DNA of 64,000 nt from UBA10107 sp963835585 (GTDB taxonomy: Archaea; Nanobdellota; Nanobdellia; Woesearchaeales; UBA10107), in NCBI GenBank assembly GCA_963835585.1, contig CAWIGF010000001.1, forward strand, positions 248,001 to 312,000. The letters run 5' to 3'. A program made the translations under genes and the position numbers. The notes under the pieces were generated by a model that worked only from the letters and a program-made list of their open reading frames with translations, searched no databases and had not been told where the DNA came from. Positions 27,314 through 35,492 of the stretch are shown piece by piece. Position 1 is the stretch's first letter; each line of letters starts with the position of its first letter.

Positions 27314-28771
27314 TTAAGGTTTTCCTTGTCTGTTATAGACGAGAATATAAGGAGTAGTTCCCTCGTTTGCTGCGACGAATGCTCTATCTCCATCGTCGAT
27401 AGCAACATCCGCATATGTGTATGTTGAAGTGGATCCGAACGTAGAGACTGGCGGCAAAAGACTATTCACCAACTGACTTAGGTCGAATTCTGTGACATCT
27501 GTTGTTGTAGCTCCATCAAGTCTGTTGTTAGTAGGATCGTATGACATACCAACAAAAGTGTAAGGACAAGAAATAGTAACAGGATTCGTCAAATCAGGAT
27601 TCGTAACGATAAGGGTATTGTTTGTCAATTTTATAAAATTTTTTAATGATGATGTTGCGATAGTCTCTATGTTTGAACCCAAATCCGAATTATATGGTTG
27701 AGTGTTGCTTGAAGTGAATACTCTAACTACCGAACCATCGCCAGTTACTATATTGCTGTTTCCATCAACGGCAAGTCCTGTCGGACCTCCATTTGTAAAT
27801 GTGCCGATATTCGAGGGAGTTGCTTGACTATTATTGACGAAAGAATAAATTGTACCATTATCAGCAACATATTCGTAATTACCACCAGAATTTACTGCTA
27901 TTTTCATTGCAGAAAAAAACGGCGGATTTCTGAGAGCGGTATAGTTGAATGTAGAAGGAGGTGTAAATAACGCAACTTCATATTTCCCTTTGTCCAATCC
28001 AAATACACTACTACTTCCGGATGCAACCGAGACTATAGGTGAAGAAAATAGTTGTGTTGAAAACCCATTTGTCGTTCCCTCAGGGCCTACACGAGGTACT
28101 GGTGTAAATGTTGGCGTAAATGTAGATGTTGGCGAATTTGTATTGGTCGGAGTGTTTGTTTCCGTAGGTGTTGGCGAATTTGTTGATGTGTTTGTTGGTG
28201 TTGATGTGTTCGTGGAAGTTGGCGTGTAAGTGAAAGTCAGTGAATTGGTAGGCGTTTCTGTGTTAGTTGATGTACTCGTTGGGGTGGACGTATTTGTACC
28301 AGTGAATGTTAGTGTGTTCGTTGGCGTATTTACTGGTGTTAGTGTGTTTGTACCAGTGGATGTGCTTGACGGCGTTGGAGTGTAAGGAACTGTAGTTAAT
28401 GTGCTGGTCGGAGTGAAAGATGAGGTGTTCGTTGGAGTGTTTACAGGTGTTAGTGTGTCAGTATCAGTGAATGTTCCGGTATTTGATGGTGTTGGAGTGT
28501 AAGGAACCGTAGTCAATGTGCTGGTCGGAGTGAAAGATGAGGTGTTTGTTGGAGTGTAAGGAACTGCTGACGTATTCGTTGGAGTGGCTGTATCCGTGTC
28601 AGTAAGCGTTATTGTACTTGTGTATACAGGTGTTGAAGTTTTTCCAATTGATGGTGGTGGCAAGGGCCCTGTAATAAACTGCCTTGAGCAGCCGCCAATA
28701 ATGGCTTCCAGGCCAAGTCCGAGAATAATTCCACCTATTTGTATTTTCTTCCTAATGTTCATTTTCATCAC
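27314..28771 (-). CDS. Lipoprotein-like surface protein with Thr/Pro/Ser stalk and propeller-like head
   Basis: The 485-residue protein has a basic N-terminus and a hydrophobic run ending in I-I-G-G-C near residue 28, which fits a lipobox. Residues about 45-230 are a low-complexity stalk of T-P-T-x-T and P-T-N-T repeats, mucin-like and likely glycosylated if such modification occurs here. The C-terminal 250 residues contain G-L-A-V-D-G-N-S-N, V-A-D-N-G-T-I-Y-S and A-I-D-D-G-D-R-A-F-V-A, which look like beta-propeller (NHL-type) strands. An anchored head on a stalk is inferred. It is transcribed away from the plus-strand surface cluster. No catalytic motif is visible. Confidence 0.8.
   Translation of the reverse strand: MMKMNIRKKIQIGGIILGLGLEAIIGGCSRQFITGPLPPPSIGKTSTPVYTSTITLTDTDTATPTNTSAVPYTPTNTSSFTPTSTLTTVPYTPTPSNTGTFTDTDTLTPVNTPTNTSSFTPTSTLTTVPYTPTPSSTSTGTNTLTPVNTPTNTLTFTGTNTSTPTSTSTNTETPTNSLTFTYTPTSTNTSTPTNTSTNSPTPTETNTPTNTNSPTSTFTPTFTPVPRVGPEGTTNGFSTQLFSSPIVSVASGSSSVFGLDKGKYEVALFTPPSTFNYTALRNPPFFSAMKIAVNSGGNYEYVADNGTIYSFVNNSQATPSNIGTFTNGGPTGLAVDGNSNIVTGDGSVVRVFTSSNTQPYNSDLGSNIETIATSSLKNFIKLTNNTLIVTNPDLTNPVTISCPYTFVGMSYDPTNNRLDGATTTDVTEFDLSQLVNSLLPPVSTFGSTSTYTYADVAIDDGDRAFVAANEGTTPYILVYNRQGKP
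28090..28620 (-). repeat. Minisatellite coding for the Thr/Pro stalk
   Basis: Short GT-rich units (plus strand, GTTGG-GTGTTT-like, 12-18 bp) recur throughout. At larger scale, blocks such as GGAGTGTAAGGAACTGTAG and GGTCGGAGTGAAAGATGAGG appear twice or more (28375-28435, 28490-28560). Slippage-prone repeats of this kind can change stalk length. Confidence 0.75.
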
Positions 28772-28964
28772 TTATTAGTAATAACATAGTATATAAATCT
28801 TTCTTTTTTAGTCGAATCGGGGTTTGCATATATATTAGTATTTAGTAAAGGAATATTTTAAAATTATTATATAAAAGGGAATTGTTGAAAAAAAAACATA
28901 AAACAAATGTTTAAATATAAACAAAAATAAGAAAAAAACAATAAAAGGAGTTAAAAAGGCGTTT

Positions 28965-29198
28965 ATGACACAACAGAAATCAAACACAGCGTTTCTTGTG
29001 TTTCTCGTCATTGCATTGGTCCTGAGCATACTTTTCACGTGGAAGGCACTTGAGGCTAAAAACCCAGTTGAGCAAAGCGCTCAGGGAAACAGCCAGGCAT
29101 CGACAAACAATCTTCAGTATCAGCAAACGCCTCTGCAAACCATCGGTCAGGTTGGAATCAACCTAGTGAAACCGGCGCAAACAAAAGGGGCACAATAA
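28965..29198 (+). CDS. Small single-pass membrane protein
   Basis: The 77-residue protein has an N-terminal membrane helix at about 9-27 (F-L-V-F-L-V-I-A-L-V-L-S-I-L-F), followed by a Gln/Asn/Ser-rich external or internal tail. No family is recognised. It has a Shine-Dalgarno-like AAAGGAG about 15 nt upstream and a TATA-like TTTAAATATAAAC near 28910-28922. Its stop overlaps the next ATG (ATAATGG; 1-nt coupling), so it starts the surface operon 28965-29836. The conserved N-terminal helix and the coupling suggest it is an accessory to the 212-residue protein that follows; this is inferred. Confidence 0.75.
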   Translation: MTQQKSNTAFLVFLVIALVLSILFTWKALEAKNPVEQSAQGNSQASTNNLQYQQTPLQTIGQVGINLVKPAQTKGAQ

Positions 29199-29836
29199 TG
29201 GCGGACATTTCTAACAAGATGCTTGGCATCATAGTAGGTATTGCTCTTGTGATATCGATAATAGGATTATACACTGTATCGAGTAATTTCGGCTCGATAA
29301 CCGGGTTCGGAACCACGGGAACTGCACAGATCAACATCACGCAGTCAGCGCAATTGAATGTTACTCAATCTCTAATGGATTTCGGGAACGGAACCGTCGC
29401 TCAGGGATTTTCCGGCAGCGTAGGTGGTTGCCCTGGTTGTTGCGTGATGTCATCACTTGATGGGTCAAGAGATCCAAATAGTTGTTTCACTGCGACATGG
29501 GGTTTGAAAGATGCTAGTGACAGTTTCCACATACAGAATGTTGGGAATGTACAATTGAATGTAACTGTAAACAGTACTTACAACAGTGCGGCTGCTTTCT
29601 GGGGCGTAAGCGGTGGAAACTACACATTCAAATGCTTAGGCAATGTGACGAACTATAATGCTATGGCTTATGTAGGTAACTGGACAACGCCAAACGGTGT
29701 AGCGCAAAATTGCTCGTTCTACTTGAACGCAACAACGTATCAGAATGAGTTCCTGTTGGCCATAAACATCTCGATTCCACAGGCAGCATCTGGTTTCAAG
29801 AACGATACTTGGACATTCACAGGCACTAAGGCTTAG
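29198..29836 (+). CDS. Secreted or anchored surface protein, pilin/S-layer-like
   Basis: The 212-residue protein has an N-terminal hydrophobic segment (about 8-26, M-L-G-I-I-V-G-I-A-L-V-I-S) and then an external beta-rich body with many N-x-S/T sequons. A Cys cluster (G-G-C-P-G-C-C) lies near residue 77 with further Cys near 99, 150 and 172. The L-M-D-F-G-N-G-T phrase near 62 is typical of beta-sandwich surface proteins in which a signal-anchored body follows a short linker. No enzymatic motif is visible. A terminator-like hairpin straddles the stop codon. It is probably abundant, given the strong promoter region ahead of the pair. Confidence 0.75.
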   Translation: MADISNKMLGIIVGIALVISIIGLYTVSSNFGSITGFGTTGTAQINITQSAQLNVTQSLMDFGNGTVAQGFSGSVGGCPGCCVMSSLDGSRDPNSCFTATWGLKDASDSFHIQNVGNVQLNVTVNSTYNSAAAFWGVSGGNYTFKCLGNVTNYNAMAYVGNWTTPNGVAQNCSFYLNATTYQNEFLLAINISIPQAASGFKNDTWTFTGTKA

Positions 29837-29850
29837 AGCCTTTCTTTTTT
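29828..29850 (+). terminator. Terminator-like hairpin enclosing the stop codon
   Basis: AAGGCT-TAG-AGCCTT is a perfect 6-bp stem whose 3-base loop is the stop codon TAG of the upstream gene. It is followed by TCTTTTTTATTTTT. Confidence 0.75.
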
Positions 29851-29927
29851 ATTTTTAATTTAGAATAAAAAATAGCGTGTAGCCCAAAATCTGGCTTTTC
29901 AAAAGATTTATTAAAGTGCTGAGGGAA

Positions 29928-31118
29928 ATGAATATCATGAAAAAGAGCTGGATAGCACTCATTGTTTTTCAAATTATTCTTATTCAAGGAATTCATGCCA
30001 TAGGGTTACGAAGCGACAGTTTATTGGTTGATATCAACTATGTCCCTGGTTTTGAGGGGACATACGGGTATGATGTCATACCATTGAACTCGAACCCGAC
30101 CGATGTTCAGGTTTATGTGAGGGATGATCCAAATGACGGCTACAAAACTCTCCTTGCCAAATATTTCACACTTAGTGATACTTATTTCAAACAAATAAAA
30201 CCTGGAGACATGCCATATTTCACCGTAACTGTAAAACTACCCCCTGGAATAATTGAACCAGGAGGCCACAGGGTAATGGTGGGAGTTAGAGAATTGGCAC
30301 CGCCAGGTAGCGGAGGATTTTCAACAGTCACATCCATAGAAGCTATATTTACCATACACGTTCCTTATCAAGGACAGTACTTGAAATATTACTTGAGCGC
30401 AGATAATGTAAATGAAAATGAATCAATACCCATCAAACTCATCCTTAACAATTTAGGGACAGACAACATAAACAGCTTGTATGCGGACATCGACGTTCTT
30501 GACCAAAATAATGCAACAGTCGCTTCGACGACAACAGAATCCATTACCTTGGCAACACAGGAAAGCACAACATTGCTCGCCCAAATTCCCCCGTTTAAAG
30601 TCCATCCAGGAAACTATGTCATAAGAGGAACTATCCATTATGATGGGAAAGAGGAAATAGCGTACAACACATTCAAAGTAGGAAATCTAAATTTTGACAT
30701 AATCAACGAAACTAATGAGATATATACAGGGAGCATTGATCCTATTTTTGTTACAGTAGCAAGCCAGTGGGCAAATATAATAAATAATGTGTACGCAGAT
30801 ATAAAAATAGGAAACGACACACCTGTGCAAACACTTTCAGAAACCGTAAACGGATTTGATACCCAGACACTTACTGCTTATTTCGATGCCACAAACGAGA
30901 CAAAGGGCATAAAACCTATGTCAATCACACTGCATTACCAAGACAAAACAACTACCAAGGATACGCAGATAATGGTCCTTGAACAAGGCATCACAGAATT
31001 TGCCAAGAATATGTCCACGACGAGCATCATATTCATCTTTGTAATACTCACCGTAATAATAATAAACATAACATTATTCATATTGTTGATAAAGAAAAAG
31101 GATGAAAAAGAAATCTAA
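29928..31118 (+). CDS. Single-pass surface protein with Ig-like domains
   Basis: The protein is about 396 residues from the ATG at 29928; an ATG at 29937 and a GTG at 29916 are alternatives. A signal peptide (M-K-K-S-W-I-A-L-I-V-F, cut near I-H-A) is followed by three beta-sandwich domains of about 100 residues and a C-terminal membrane helix near 365-387 with a K-K-K-D-E-K-E tail. Phrases such as H-P-G-N-Y-V-I-R-G and V-P-Y-Q-G-Q-Y-L parallel P-P-G-E-Y-V-A-L and V-P-I-P-G-Q-Y-M in the protein at 8989-10245, so they are distant relatives. The next gene overlaps its 3' end by 17 nt. Its role is probably surface display. Confidence 0.8.
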   Translation: MNIMKKSWIALIVFQIILIQGIHAIGLRSDSLLVDINYVPGFEGTYGYDVIPLNSNPTDVQVYVRDDPNDGYKTLLAKYFTLSDTYFKQIKPGDMPYFTVTVKLPPGIIEPGGHRVMVGVRELAPPGSGGFSTVTSIEAIFTIHVPYQGQYLKYYLSADNVNENESIPIKLILNNLGTDNINSLYADIDVLDQNNATVASTTTESITLATQESTTLLAQIPPFKVHPGNYVIRGTIHYDGKEEIAYNTFKVGNLNFDIINETNEIYTGSIDPIFVTVASQWANIINNVYADIKIGNDTPVQTLSETVNGFDTQTLTAYFDATNETKGIKPMSITLHYQDKTTTKDTQIMVLEQGITEFAKNMSTTSIIFIFVILTVIIINITLFILLIKKKDEKEI

Positions 31119-31539
31119 AGCTGGAAAGATTCTGAAATACGCCGCATTCGTGATTGCGGTCATCGTAATAATCATAGTGCTCGCTCGCGTAGGATATATC
31201 ACATACCAGGAGTCAAAAATCTATGCCGGCAGAGATATCAATGCTACATTCAGCATAGGCAATAAAGTTGGTTTGTCAGCTGATGGAGACCGCCTTAATT
31301 TCGGAATGGTTTATCCAGGGGGAGACTCAACAAAAGAGATTGTTCTCACCAATGAGTATAAAGAACCGTTGAAGGTAGAGATTGAGTATTTCGGAAGCAT
31401 TACACAAGTCCTCAAACCAGTGGCGCCGTTCTACATCGATCCAAATACAGAGAAAAAAATTGATTTGACAGCGTATGCCATCAGCAACAAATATTCCACG
31501 TATAACGGAACAGTGCGAATACTTTACATCAAGCAATGA
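31102..31539 (+). CDS. Membrane-anchored beta-sandwich protein
   Basis: The 145-residue protein has a Lys-rich start, one membrane helix at about 12-32 and an external domain with L-N-F-G-M-V-Y-P-G-G-D-S and an I-V-L-T-N-E-Y-K-E-P-L-K-V phrase. This is the usual layout of Ig-like domains that supply extra strands in archaeal surface complexes. No named family is recognised. Its start overlaps the upstream gene by 17 nt and its stop overlaps the next ATG by 4 nt (ATGA), so it is translated within the 29928-32225 operon. Confidence 0.75.
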   Translation: MKKKSKAGKILKYAAFVIAVIVIIIVLARVGYITYQESKIYAGRDINATFSIGNKVGLSADGDRLNFGMVYPGGDSTKEIVLTNEYKEPLKVEIEYFGSITQVLKPVAPFYIDPNTEKKIDLTAYAISNKYSTYNGTVRILYIKQ

Positions 31540-32225
31540 GAATAAAAGAACCAAAAAAAATAATTGCACTTTTCTTCATCGTTTACATCGTGTTTGCGAC
31601 AACGACCGTTGTCAAGGATATAATGGAAAGAACGAGCGAGCCACAAAAGGAAATAACTGGTCTGGCGTCAAATGGAGTGGTTTCAATCAATCTTATCCAG
31701 GTTTGCAACATACAACTTCAGGAAGGATATAATTTCATATCGCTGTGCGCAAATACTAGCAACATGTCAATCTTGAAAATTCTCGAACCATTGCAAGGGC
31801 AGTATGAATTCGTATTGCGATGGAACGCCGCCTCACAGGACTTTGATGCGTTTAGCCCACAGGCAGCATCAAATAGTTTCACAGAATTTGAATCGAACCA
31901 AAGCTATTTTATCTACATGGATCAGTCAGATACTCTTGATGTATCAGGAACGGAATTTGGAGATATGAACATAAGTCTTATTCAGCAATTCAATTCTCCA
32001 TCATATCCTTATCAGTTCACCGCAAACGTAAGCAAATACATCACGCCAATACAAAATTATGTCTCGTTCGTGCTTGCATGGAATGTGAGCGGACAGAACT
32101 TCATAACATACAGCCCGCAGGCCGCACAACAGGAGTTCGATACGATAGACAAAGGAGAAGGGCAAATGATATACATAACATCACCAAGCGCAGTGCTTTC
32201 ATATCAAAAGAGTGCATTGCAATGA
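31536..32225 (+). CDS. Membrane-anchored protein with two tandem repeats
   Basis: The 229-residue protein has an N-terminal helix (about 9-26) and then two related repeats of about 90 residues. Each contains W-N-x-x-x-Q-x-F-x-x-x-S-P-Q-A-A followed by a short segment and an aromatic strand (Y-F-I-Y-M; M-I-Y-I). W-N-A-A-S-Q-D-F lies near 92 and W-N-V-S-G-Q-N-F near 184. The repeat is a known surface motif in DPANN and related genomes, but I cannot name a function. It sits in the overlapping surface operon. Confidence 0.75.
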   Translation: MRIKEPKKIIALFFIVYIVFATTTVVKDIMERTSEPQKEITGLASNGVVSINLIQVCNIQLQEGYNFISLCANTSNMSILKILEPLQGQYEFVLRWNAASQDFDAFSPQAASNSFTEFESNQSYFIYMDQSDTLDVSGTEFGDMNISLIQQFNSPSYPYQFTANVSKYITPIQNYVSFVLAWNVSGQNFITYSPQAAQQEFDTIDKGEGQMIYITSPSAVLSYQKSALQ

Positions 32226-32262
32226 TAAGGTATATAATAAACAAAAAAGGATGTAAATAAAA

Positions 32263-33837
32263 ATGGAGAAAAAGACAATCTGTGCAATTTCGATATTATT
32301 CATCATAATTCTTATAGGCACGCACGCACTGAATCTTGGAACTGTTAAGGGATATGCACTTAACATTAGTGGAGGAATATTGCCTGGCTCGAGCGTCTCG
32401 CTTTCTGTCGTCGGATGCACAGGAACAGGATGCACCGCATCGGGAACAACTGATGCGAACGGGTTTTACATAAGGTCCAATCTGAATTTAATCCCAGGAA
32501 ATACAATATTAGGAACAGCTACCAATGGTAATGCGTTTGGGTCTGCTTCAACGACAGCTACGGGAACGGGTAGCACTGGTGTTGGAACGCTCAACATAAC
32601 TCTTTGCGCTCCGCCCCAGCAACCTGCACTAAATAATGTCTCGGATACTCATAATAATTCATTAATCACGATGTCATGGACCACATACAAGGCAGGATCG
32701 CAATACGATGAGTTCGTGTTTGACAGCCAAACATCAAATACAACAGCATTGTCACCTCAAACCCAGAAAAACGTTTCCTACCAATACCATACTTGGCAAG
32801 TGAGAACATGCAACACGCTCTGCTGCTCAAGTTATTCAACTGACACTTTCAATGTCTATAACAATCCACCTCCGCCACCTACTTTGACAATCCAGGGAAG
32901 TACAACAGATACTACCATTTCATTCTCATGGGCGAACTACTCAGACCCGCAAAATGAAGCAACAAATAATGACTTTGATTCTGCTACTGATGACAGCTTC
33001 GGAACTACCGTCTTCACAGATTTAAACGCGAATGCTCCTGAAACAGTCAGCAATCTCACTACATTCACGCTATATTATTGGAGAGTGCGAACATGCGATG
33101 ACAAGGGATCTTGCAGCAGCTATGCAAACAGCTCTTTCTTCGTATACGAGAGTATATGTACGGGAAATAATACGATTTTCGTAAATAATACCGTATACAA
33201 TAACACAATCATATATAATAATACGGTCATAGAGAATAATACAGTAGTGAATAATACGATTTTCGTAAATAATACCATAACCACCATAATAGGAGGGAGG
33301 GGAAGAACAGAATACGTAACTATCAACAACACACAAATATGCTTGCCGAACTGGCAATGCACCATATGGAACTCCTGCATGAATGGTTTAAGCACACGAA
33401 CATGCACTGATGCCAACAACTGTGCATCACCATATCCACAAACATTCGAATCATGTTCAAACGGAATTTCTCCACCACCTAGTCAGTCAGCTAGCCCACA
33501 AGAAATTTCTCAATCCCAAGTAAATGAAACTCCCTCAGGCCCTGGTCTGATTACTACGACAAGAAGCATATTTGAGAGAATAACAATAATACCTTGGATA
33601 TTGTTAGCGATTATATTGCTTTTGCTTGGATACATCTATTACCAGAACAGCACATATGTTTCACGTGAGAAGAAAGTCGACAAATCACTTAGTGATTATA
33701 TCAGGGTGGCGCAGGATAATGGTTTCTCTGATGAACAAATACAGACAAAACTAACGAATGCAGGATTTGCAAGAGAAGAAATCGACTTCGTATTCAAAAA
33801 AAGAAAATCAAAGAATTCCGTACCAAATAAACAATAA
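32263..33837 (+). CDS. Multi-domain surface protein with Asn-Asn-Thr stalk and UBA-like tail
   Basis: The protein has 524 residues: a signal peptide (1-22); a carboxypeptidase-regulatory-like beta domain with V-K-G-Y-A and G-F-Y-I-R (about 27-110); two FN3-like domains (about 115-290, W-x-V-R-T-C repeats); a stretch with about nine N-N-T units (about 300-345); a Cys-rich thrombospondin-like module C-x-P-N-W-Q-C-x-x-W-x-x-C (about 365-405); one membrane helix (about 442-462); and a C-terminal helical tail with F-S-D-E-Q-I-Q-T-K-L and F-A-R-E-E-I-D. That tail resembles a small UBA-like domain seen at the end of DPANN membrane proteins. The stalk is a dense N-glycosylation tract by sequence. The role is inferred as surface adhesion. 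Confidence 0.8.
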   Translation: MEKKTICAISILFIIILIGTHALNLGTVKGYALNISGGILPGSSVSLSVVGCTGTGCTASGTTDANGFYIRSNLNLIPGNTILGTATNGNAFGSASTTATGTGSTGVGTLNITLCAPPQQPALNNVSDTHNNSLITMSWTTYKAGSQYDEFVFDSQTSNTTALSPQTQKNVSYQYHTWQVRTCNTLCCSSYSTDTFNVYNNPPPPPTLTIQGSTTDTTISFSWANYSDPQNEATNNDFDSATDDSFGTTVFTDLNANAPETVSNLTTFTLYYWRVRTCDDKGSCSSYANSSFFVYESICTGNNTIFVNNTVYNNTIIYNNTVIENNTVVNNTIFVNNTITTIIGGRGRTEYVTINNTQICLPNWQCTIWNSCMNGLSTRTCTDANNCASPYPQTFESCSNGISPPPSQSASPQEISQSQVNETPSGPGLITTTRSIFERITIIPWILLAIILLLLGYIYYQNSTYVSREKKVDKSLSDYIRVAQDNGFSDEQIQTKLTNAGFAREEIDFVFKKRKSKNSVPNKQ

Positions 33838-34461
33838 GCGATCATATGCCTTGACAAGGTCGTTTCCTTCTCCGGAGATAGTAAGGCAGTTCGCGTCCAT
33901 CGTAACCATTGGATAAGATGATTCTTCTACTTCAATGACAATTGCCTTGTCTTTTTGATTTTCGCACGTGACGATAGGCCGTGTGCTGCAAGCATCGGTA
34001 CTATTTTCCATGCATCCGGCGACAAGGGTTATGCCATTGAACGAGTTTAGGTAGTGTGATACATCGGCGGCTGTGAGTTCTTCGGCGACCAATGTCGCAT
34101 TCTGCACATGTTCGCTAAAATTGAACGTTATGTACGCCGCTGTAAGATTGTTAAGCTCGAACAACTTGAAGAACATCCTTGGGTCGCCATTTACAATCAC
34201 ATCCTTGACCTGGCTTGGAGAATACCTGAACTCAGCCGCTTGTATCGAGCGCGTGTAGCTGTTCTCGATGGACGTGTCCCAGAAATTTCCGTTTTTCGTG
34301 AATACAAACCCGTTTGAAGTCTCGGTAACTGTCTTTGGTTTCATTTCGCTTAAGACAATCAATCCTACAATTACAAAAAATAACGCCATGAAGAATATAA
34401 CCAAGAAAAACCACATGAGGTTGCTCGATTCTTCCTTTTTTTTAGATTTCTCCTCGCTCAT
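33808..34461 (-). CDS. Single-pass membrane protein, paralogue of next gene
   Basis: The 217-residue protein has an N-terminal charged stretch, a membrane helix at about 15-38 and an external domain. That domain contains F-R-Y-S-P-S-Q-V-K-D-V, C-E-N and a final Y-D-R-L-L-F-I-W-Y-G-I-L. The neighbour at 34458-35093 shows the same plan (F-N-Y-L-P-Q-Q-V-Q-S-I, C-E-N, Y-L-R-Y-V-L-Y-G-V-I), so the two are tandem duplicates. They overlap by 4 nt. The family is common in DPANN but unnamed to me. It runs convergent with the multi-domain gene and overlaps its end by 30 bases. Confidence 0.75.
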   Translation of the reverse strand: MSEEKSKKKEESSNLMWFFLVIFFMALFFVIVGLIVLSEMKPKTVTETSNGFVFTKNGNFWDTSIENSYTRSIQAAEFRYSPSQVKDVIVNGDPRMFFKLFELNNLTAAYITFNFSEHVQNATLVAEELTAADVSHYLNSFNGITLVAGCMENSTDACSTRPIVTCENQKDKAIVIEVEESSYPMVTMDANCLTISGEGNDLVKAYDRLLFIWYGIL

Positions 34462-35093
34462 ATCACACCATACAAAACATATCTAAGATAATCATCGATC
34501 GTGACCATGTCATATTCGCTAGTTGCTGAAATAATTATACAATTATTGTTAAAAGTTATAGATGTTTCATTTGAATAATCCATTAAAATTACAGGGACCG
34601 CGGCAGACGAATTTTCGCACGTGATAACCGAGAGATTGTATAAGGGAGTATTTTGTGTTACTGCCATGTAAACCGGCTTAGTGTTTTTGTATGTATCAAC
34701 TACCGCATTGGTAAAGTCAAATCTCAGTAAATCCATTACCTGCAACTGCTCCGTAATATTTTGATTAGGATTGAATGAAAGAATGAATCCTTGTGCATTC
34801 CTGATGGCATCAATCACTTCAGGTGAGGCATTTATTGACTGGACCTGCTGCGGCAGATAGTTGAATGTTATTGTCTTGCCATTAATTGATGTCGTAAATT
34901 GTCCATTTGATGGCTTGAATGTGTATTTTCCAAACGAATAAGTCTGTGATGTGCCTGGGTTGTCCAAAAGTATGCCCGCAACACCACCTACCATGACTAC
35001 TGTAAGAAAGATGGCAAGATACAGGCCTATTTTGCTCTTTGGTTCTTTCTTGGATTTTTCCTCGACTTGCTTGAACGACCTGAATTTCTTCAT
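34458..35093 (-). CDS. Single-pass membrane protein, paralogue of previous gene
   Basis: From the ATG at 35091-35093 (residue M-K-K-F-R-S-F) the protein has about 211 residues. A Lys-rich N-terminus is followed by a membrane helix (about 25-42) and an external domain with the matching P-Q-Q-V, C-E-N-S and Y-L-R-Y-V-L-Y motifs. The frame opens further upstream at 35165, but that start would lie inside the tRNA-Thr gene, so I reject it. Function unknown; secreted-domain and tandem-duplicate status are seen. Confidence 0.75.
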   Translation of the reverse strand: MKKFRSFKQVEEKSKKEPKSKIGLYLAIFLTVVMVGGVAGILLDNPGTSQTYSFGKYTFKPSNGQFTTSINGKTITFNYLPQQVQSINASPEVIDAIRNAQGFILSFNPNQNITEQLQVMDLLRFDFTNAVVDTYKNTKPVYMAVTQNTPLYNLSVITCENSSAAVPVILMDYSNETSITFNNNCIIISATSEYDMVTIDDYLRYVLYGVI

Positions 35094-35144
35094 GATAAGA
35101 AAGACAATTGAGTCATTTATAAACTTTATTGGAAATTGACTATA

Positions 35145-35229
35145 AGCCCTCGGTGGGAGTTGCACCCACGACCTGCTGCTTTTTCAAGAGATACGAAGCA
35201 GCCGCTATAACTAACTAAGCCACGAGGGC
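35145..35229 (-). tRNA. tRNA-Thr (CGU anticodon) with 11-nt intron
   Basis: On the minus strand the acceptor stem is GCCCTCG/CGAGGGC, the T arm GTGGG-TGCAACT-CCCAC, the anticodon stem GCTGC/GCAGC and the variable loop AGGTC. The loop between the anticodon stems is 18 nt and not 7. Reading U33 before CGT (35193-35195) and A37 leaves an 11-nt insert (35181-35191) at the canonical 37/38 site. The mature length is 74 nt. G1, C2 and U73 fit archaeal tRNA-Thr identity. The intron limits are inferred. Confidence 0.85.
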
Positions 35230-35262
35230 GATTGCTTAAAGAACTAACGAATGGCCTGTTAT

Positions 35263-35418
35263 TTAAAGCTTTTCCAACAATTCTTTCTTGGTCCTGAATT
35301 TCTTTTGACATTCAAAACAGACATAGTACTTTTTGCCTTTTTTGTCCTTGACGACTGTTCCGACTAATTTCTTGAGAAAAGTTTCCTGTATTTGCTTCCC
35401 GCATATCCCACATTTCAT
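35263..35418 (-). CDS. Small zinc-ribbon protein
   Basis: This 51-residue protein was found by translating the minus strand from the ATG at 35416-35418. It has a C-G-I-C knuckle at residues 3-6 and a C-F-E-C knuckle near 34-37, separated by a basic loop with G-K-K-Y-Y. It ends F-R-T-K-K-E-L-L-E-K-L. The four-Cys ribbon is complete, which supports a real protein despite its size. Such ribbons bind zinc and often nucleic acid; the target is unknown. It lies between tRNA-Thr and the divergent ABCE1 gene. Confidence 0.8.
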   Translation of the reverse strand: MKCGICGKQIQETFLKKLVGTVVKDKKGKKYYVCFECQKKFRTKKELLEKL

Positions 35419-35492
35419 GAACAAATAGCCGTATCTTTTCTTATTTAAGTGTTGCCATAATCTTTATTAATGAATCAGGAGTAATAAGCACT

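Noticed and set aside
33840..35165. Longer start for the 34458 gene at 35165
   Set aside because: It would run into tRNA-Thr and adds no family-like sequence.
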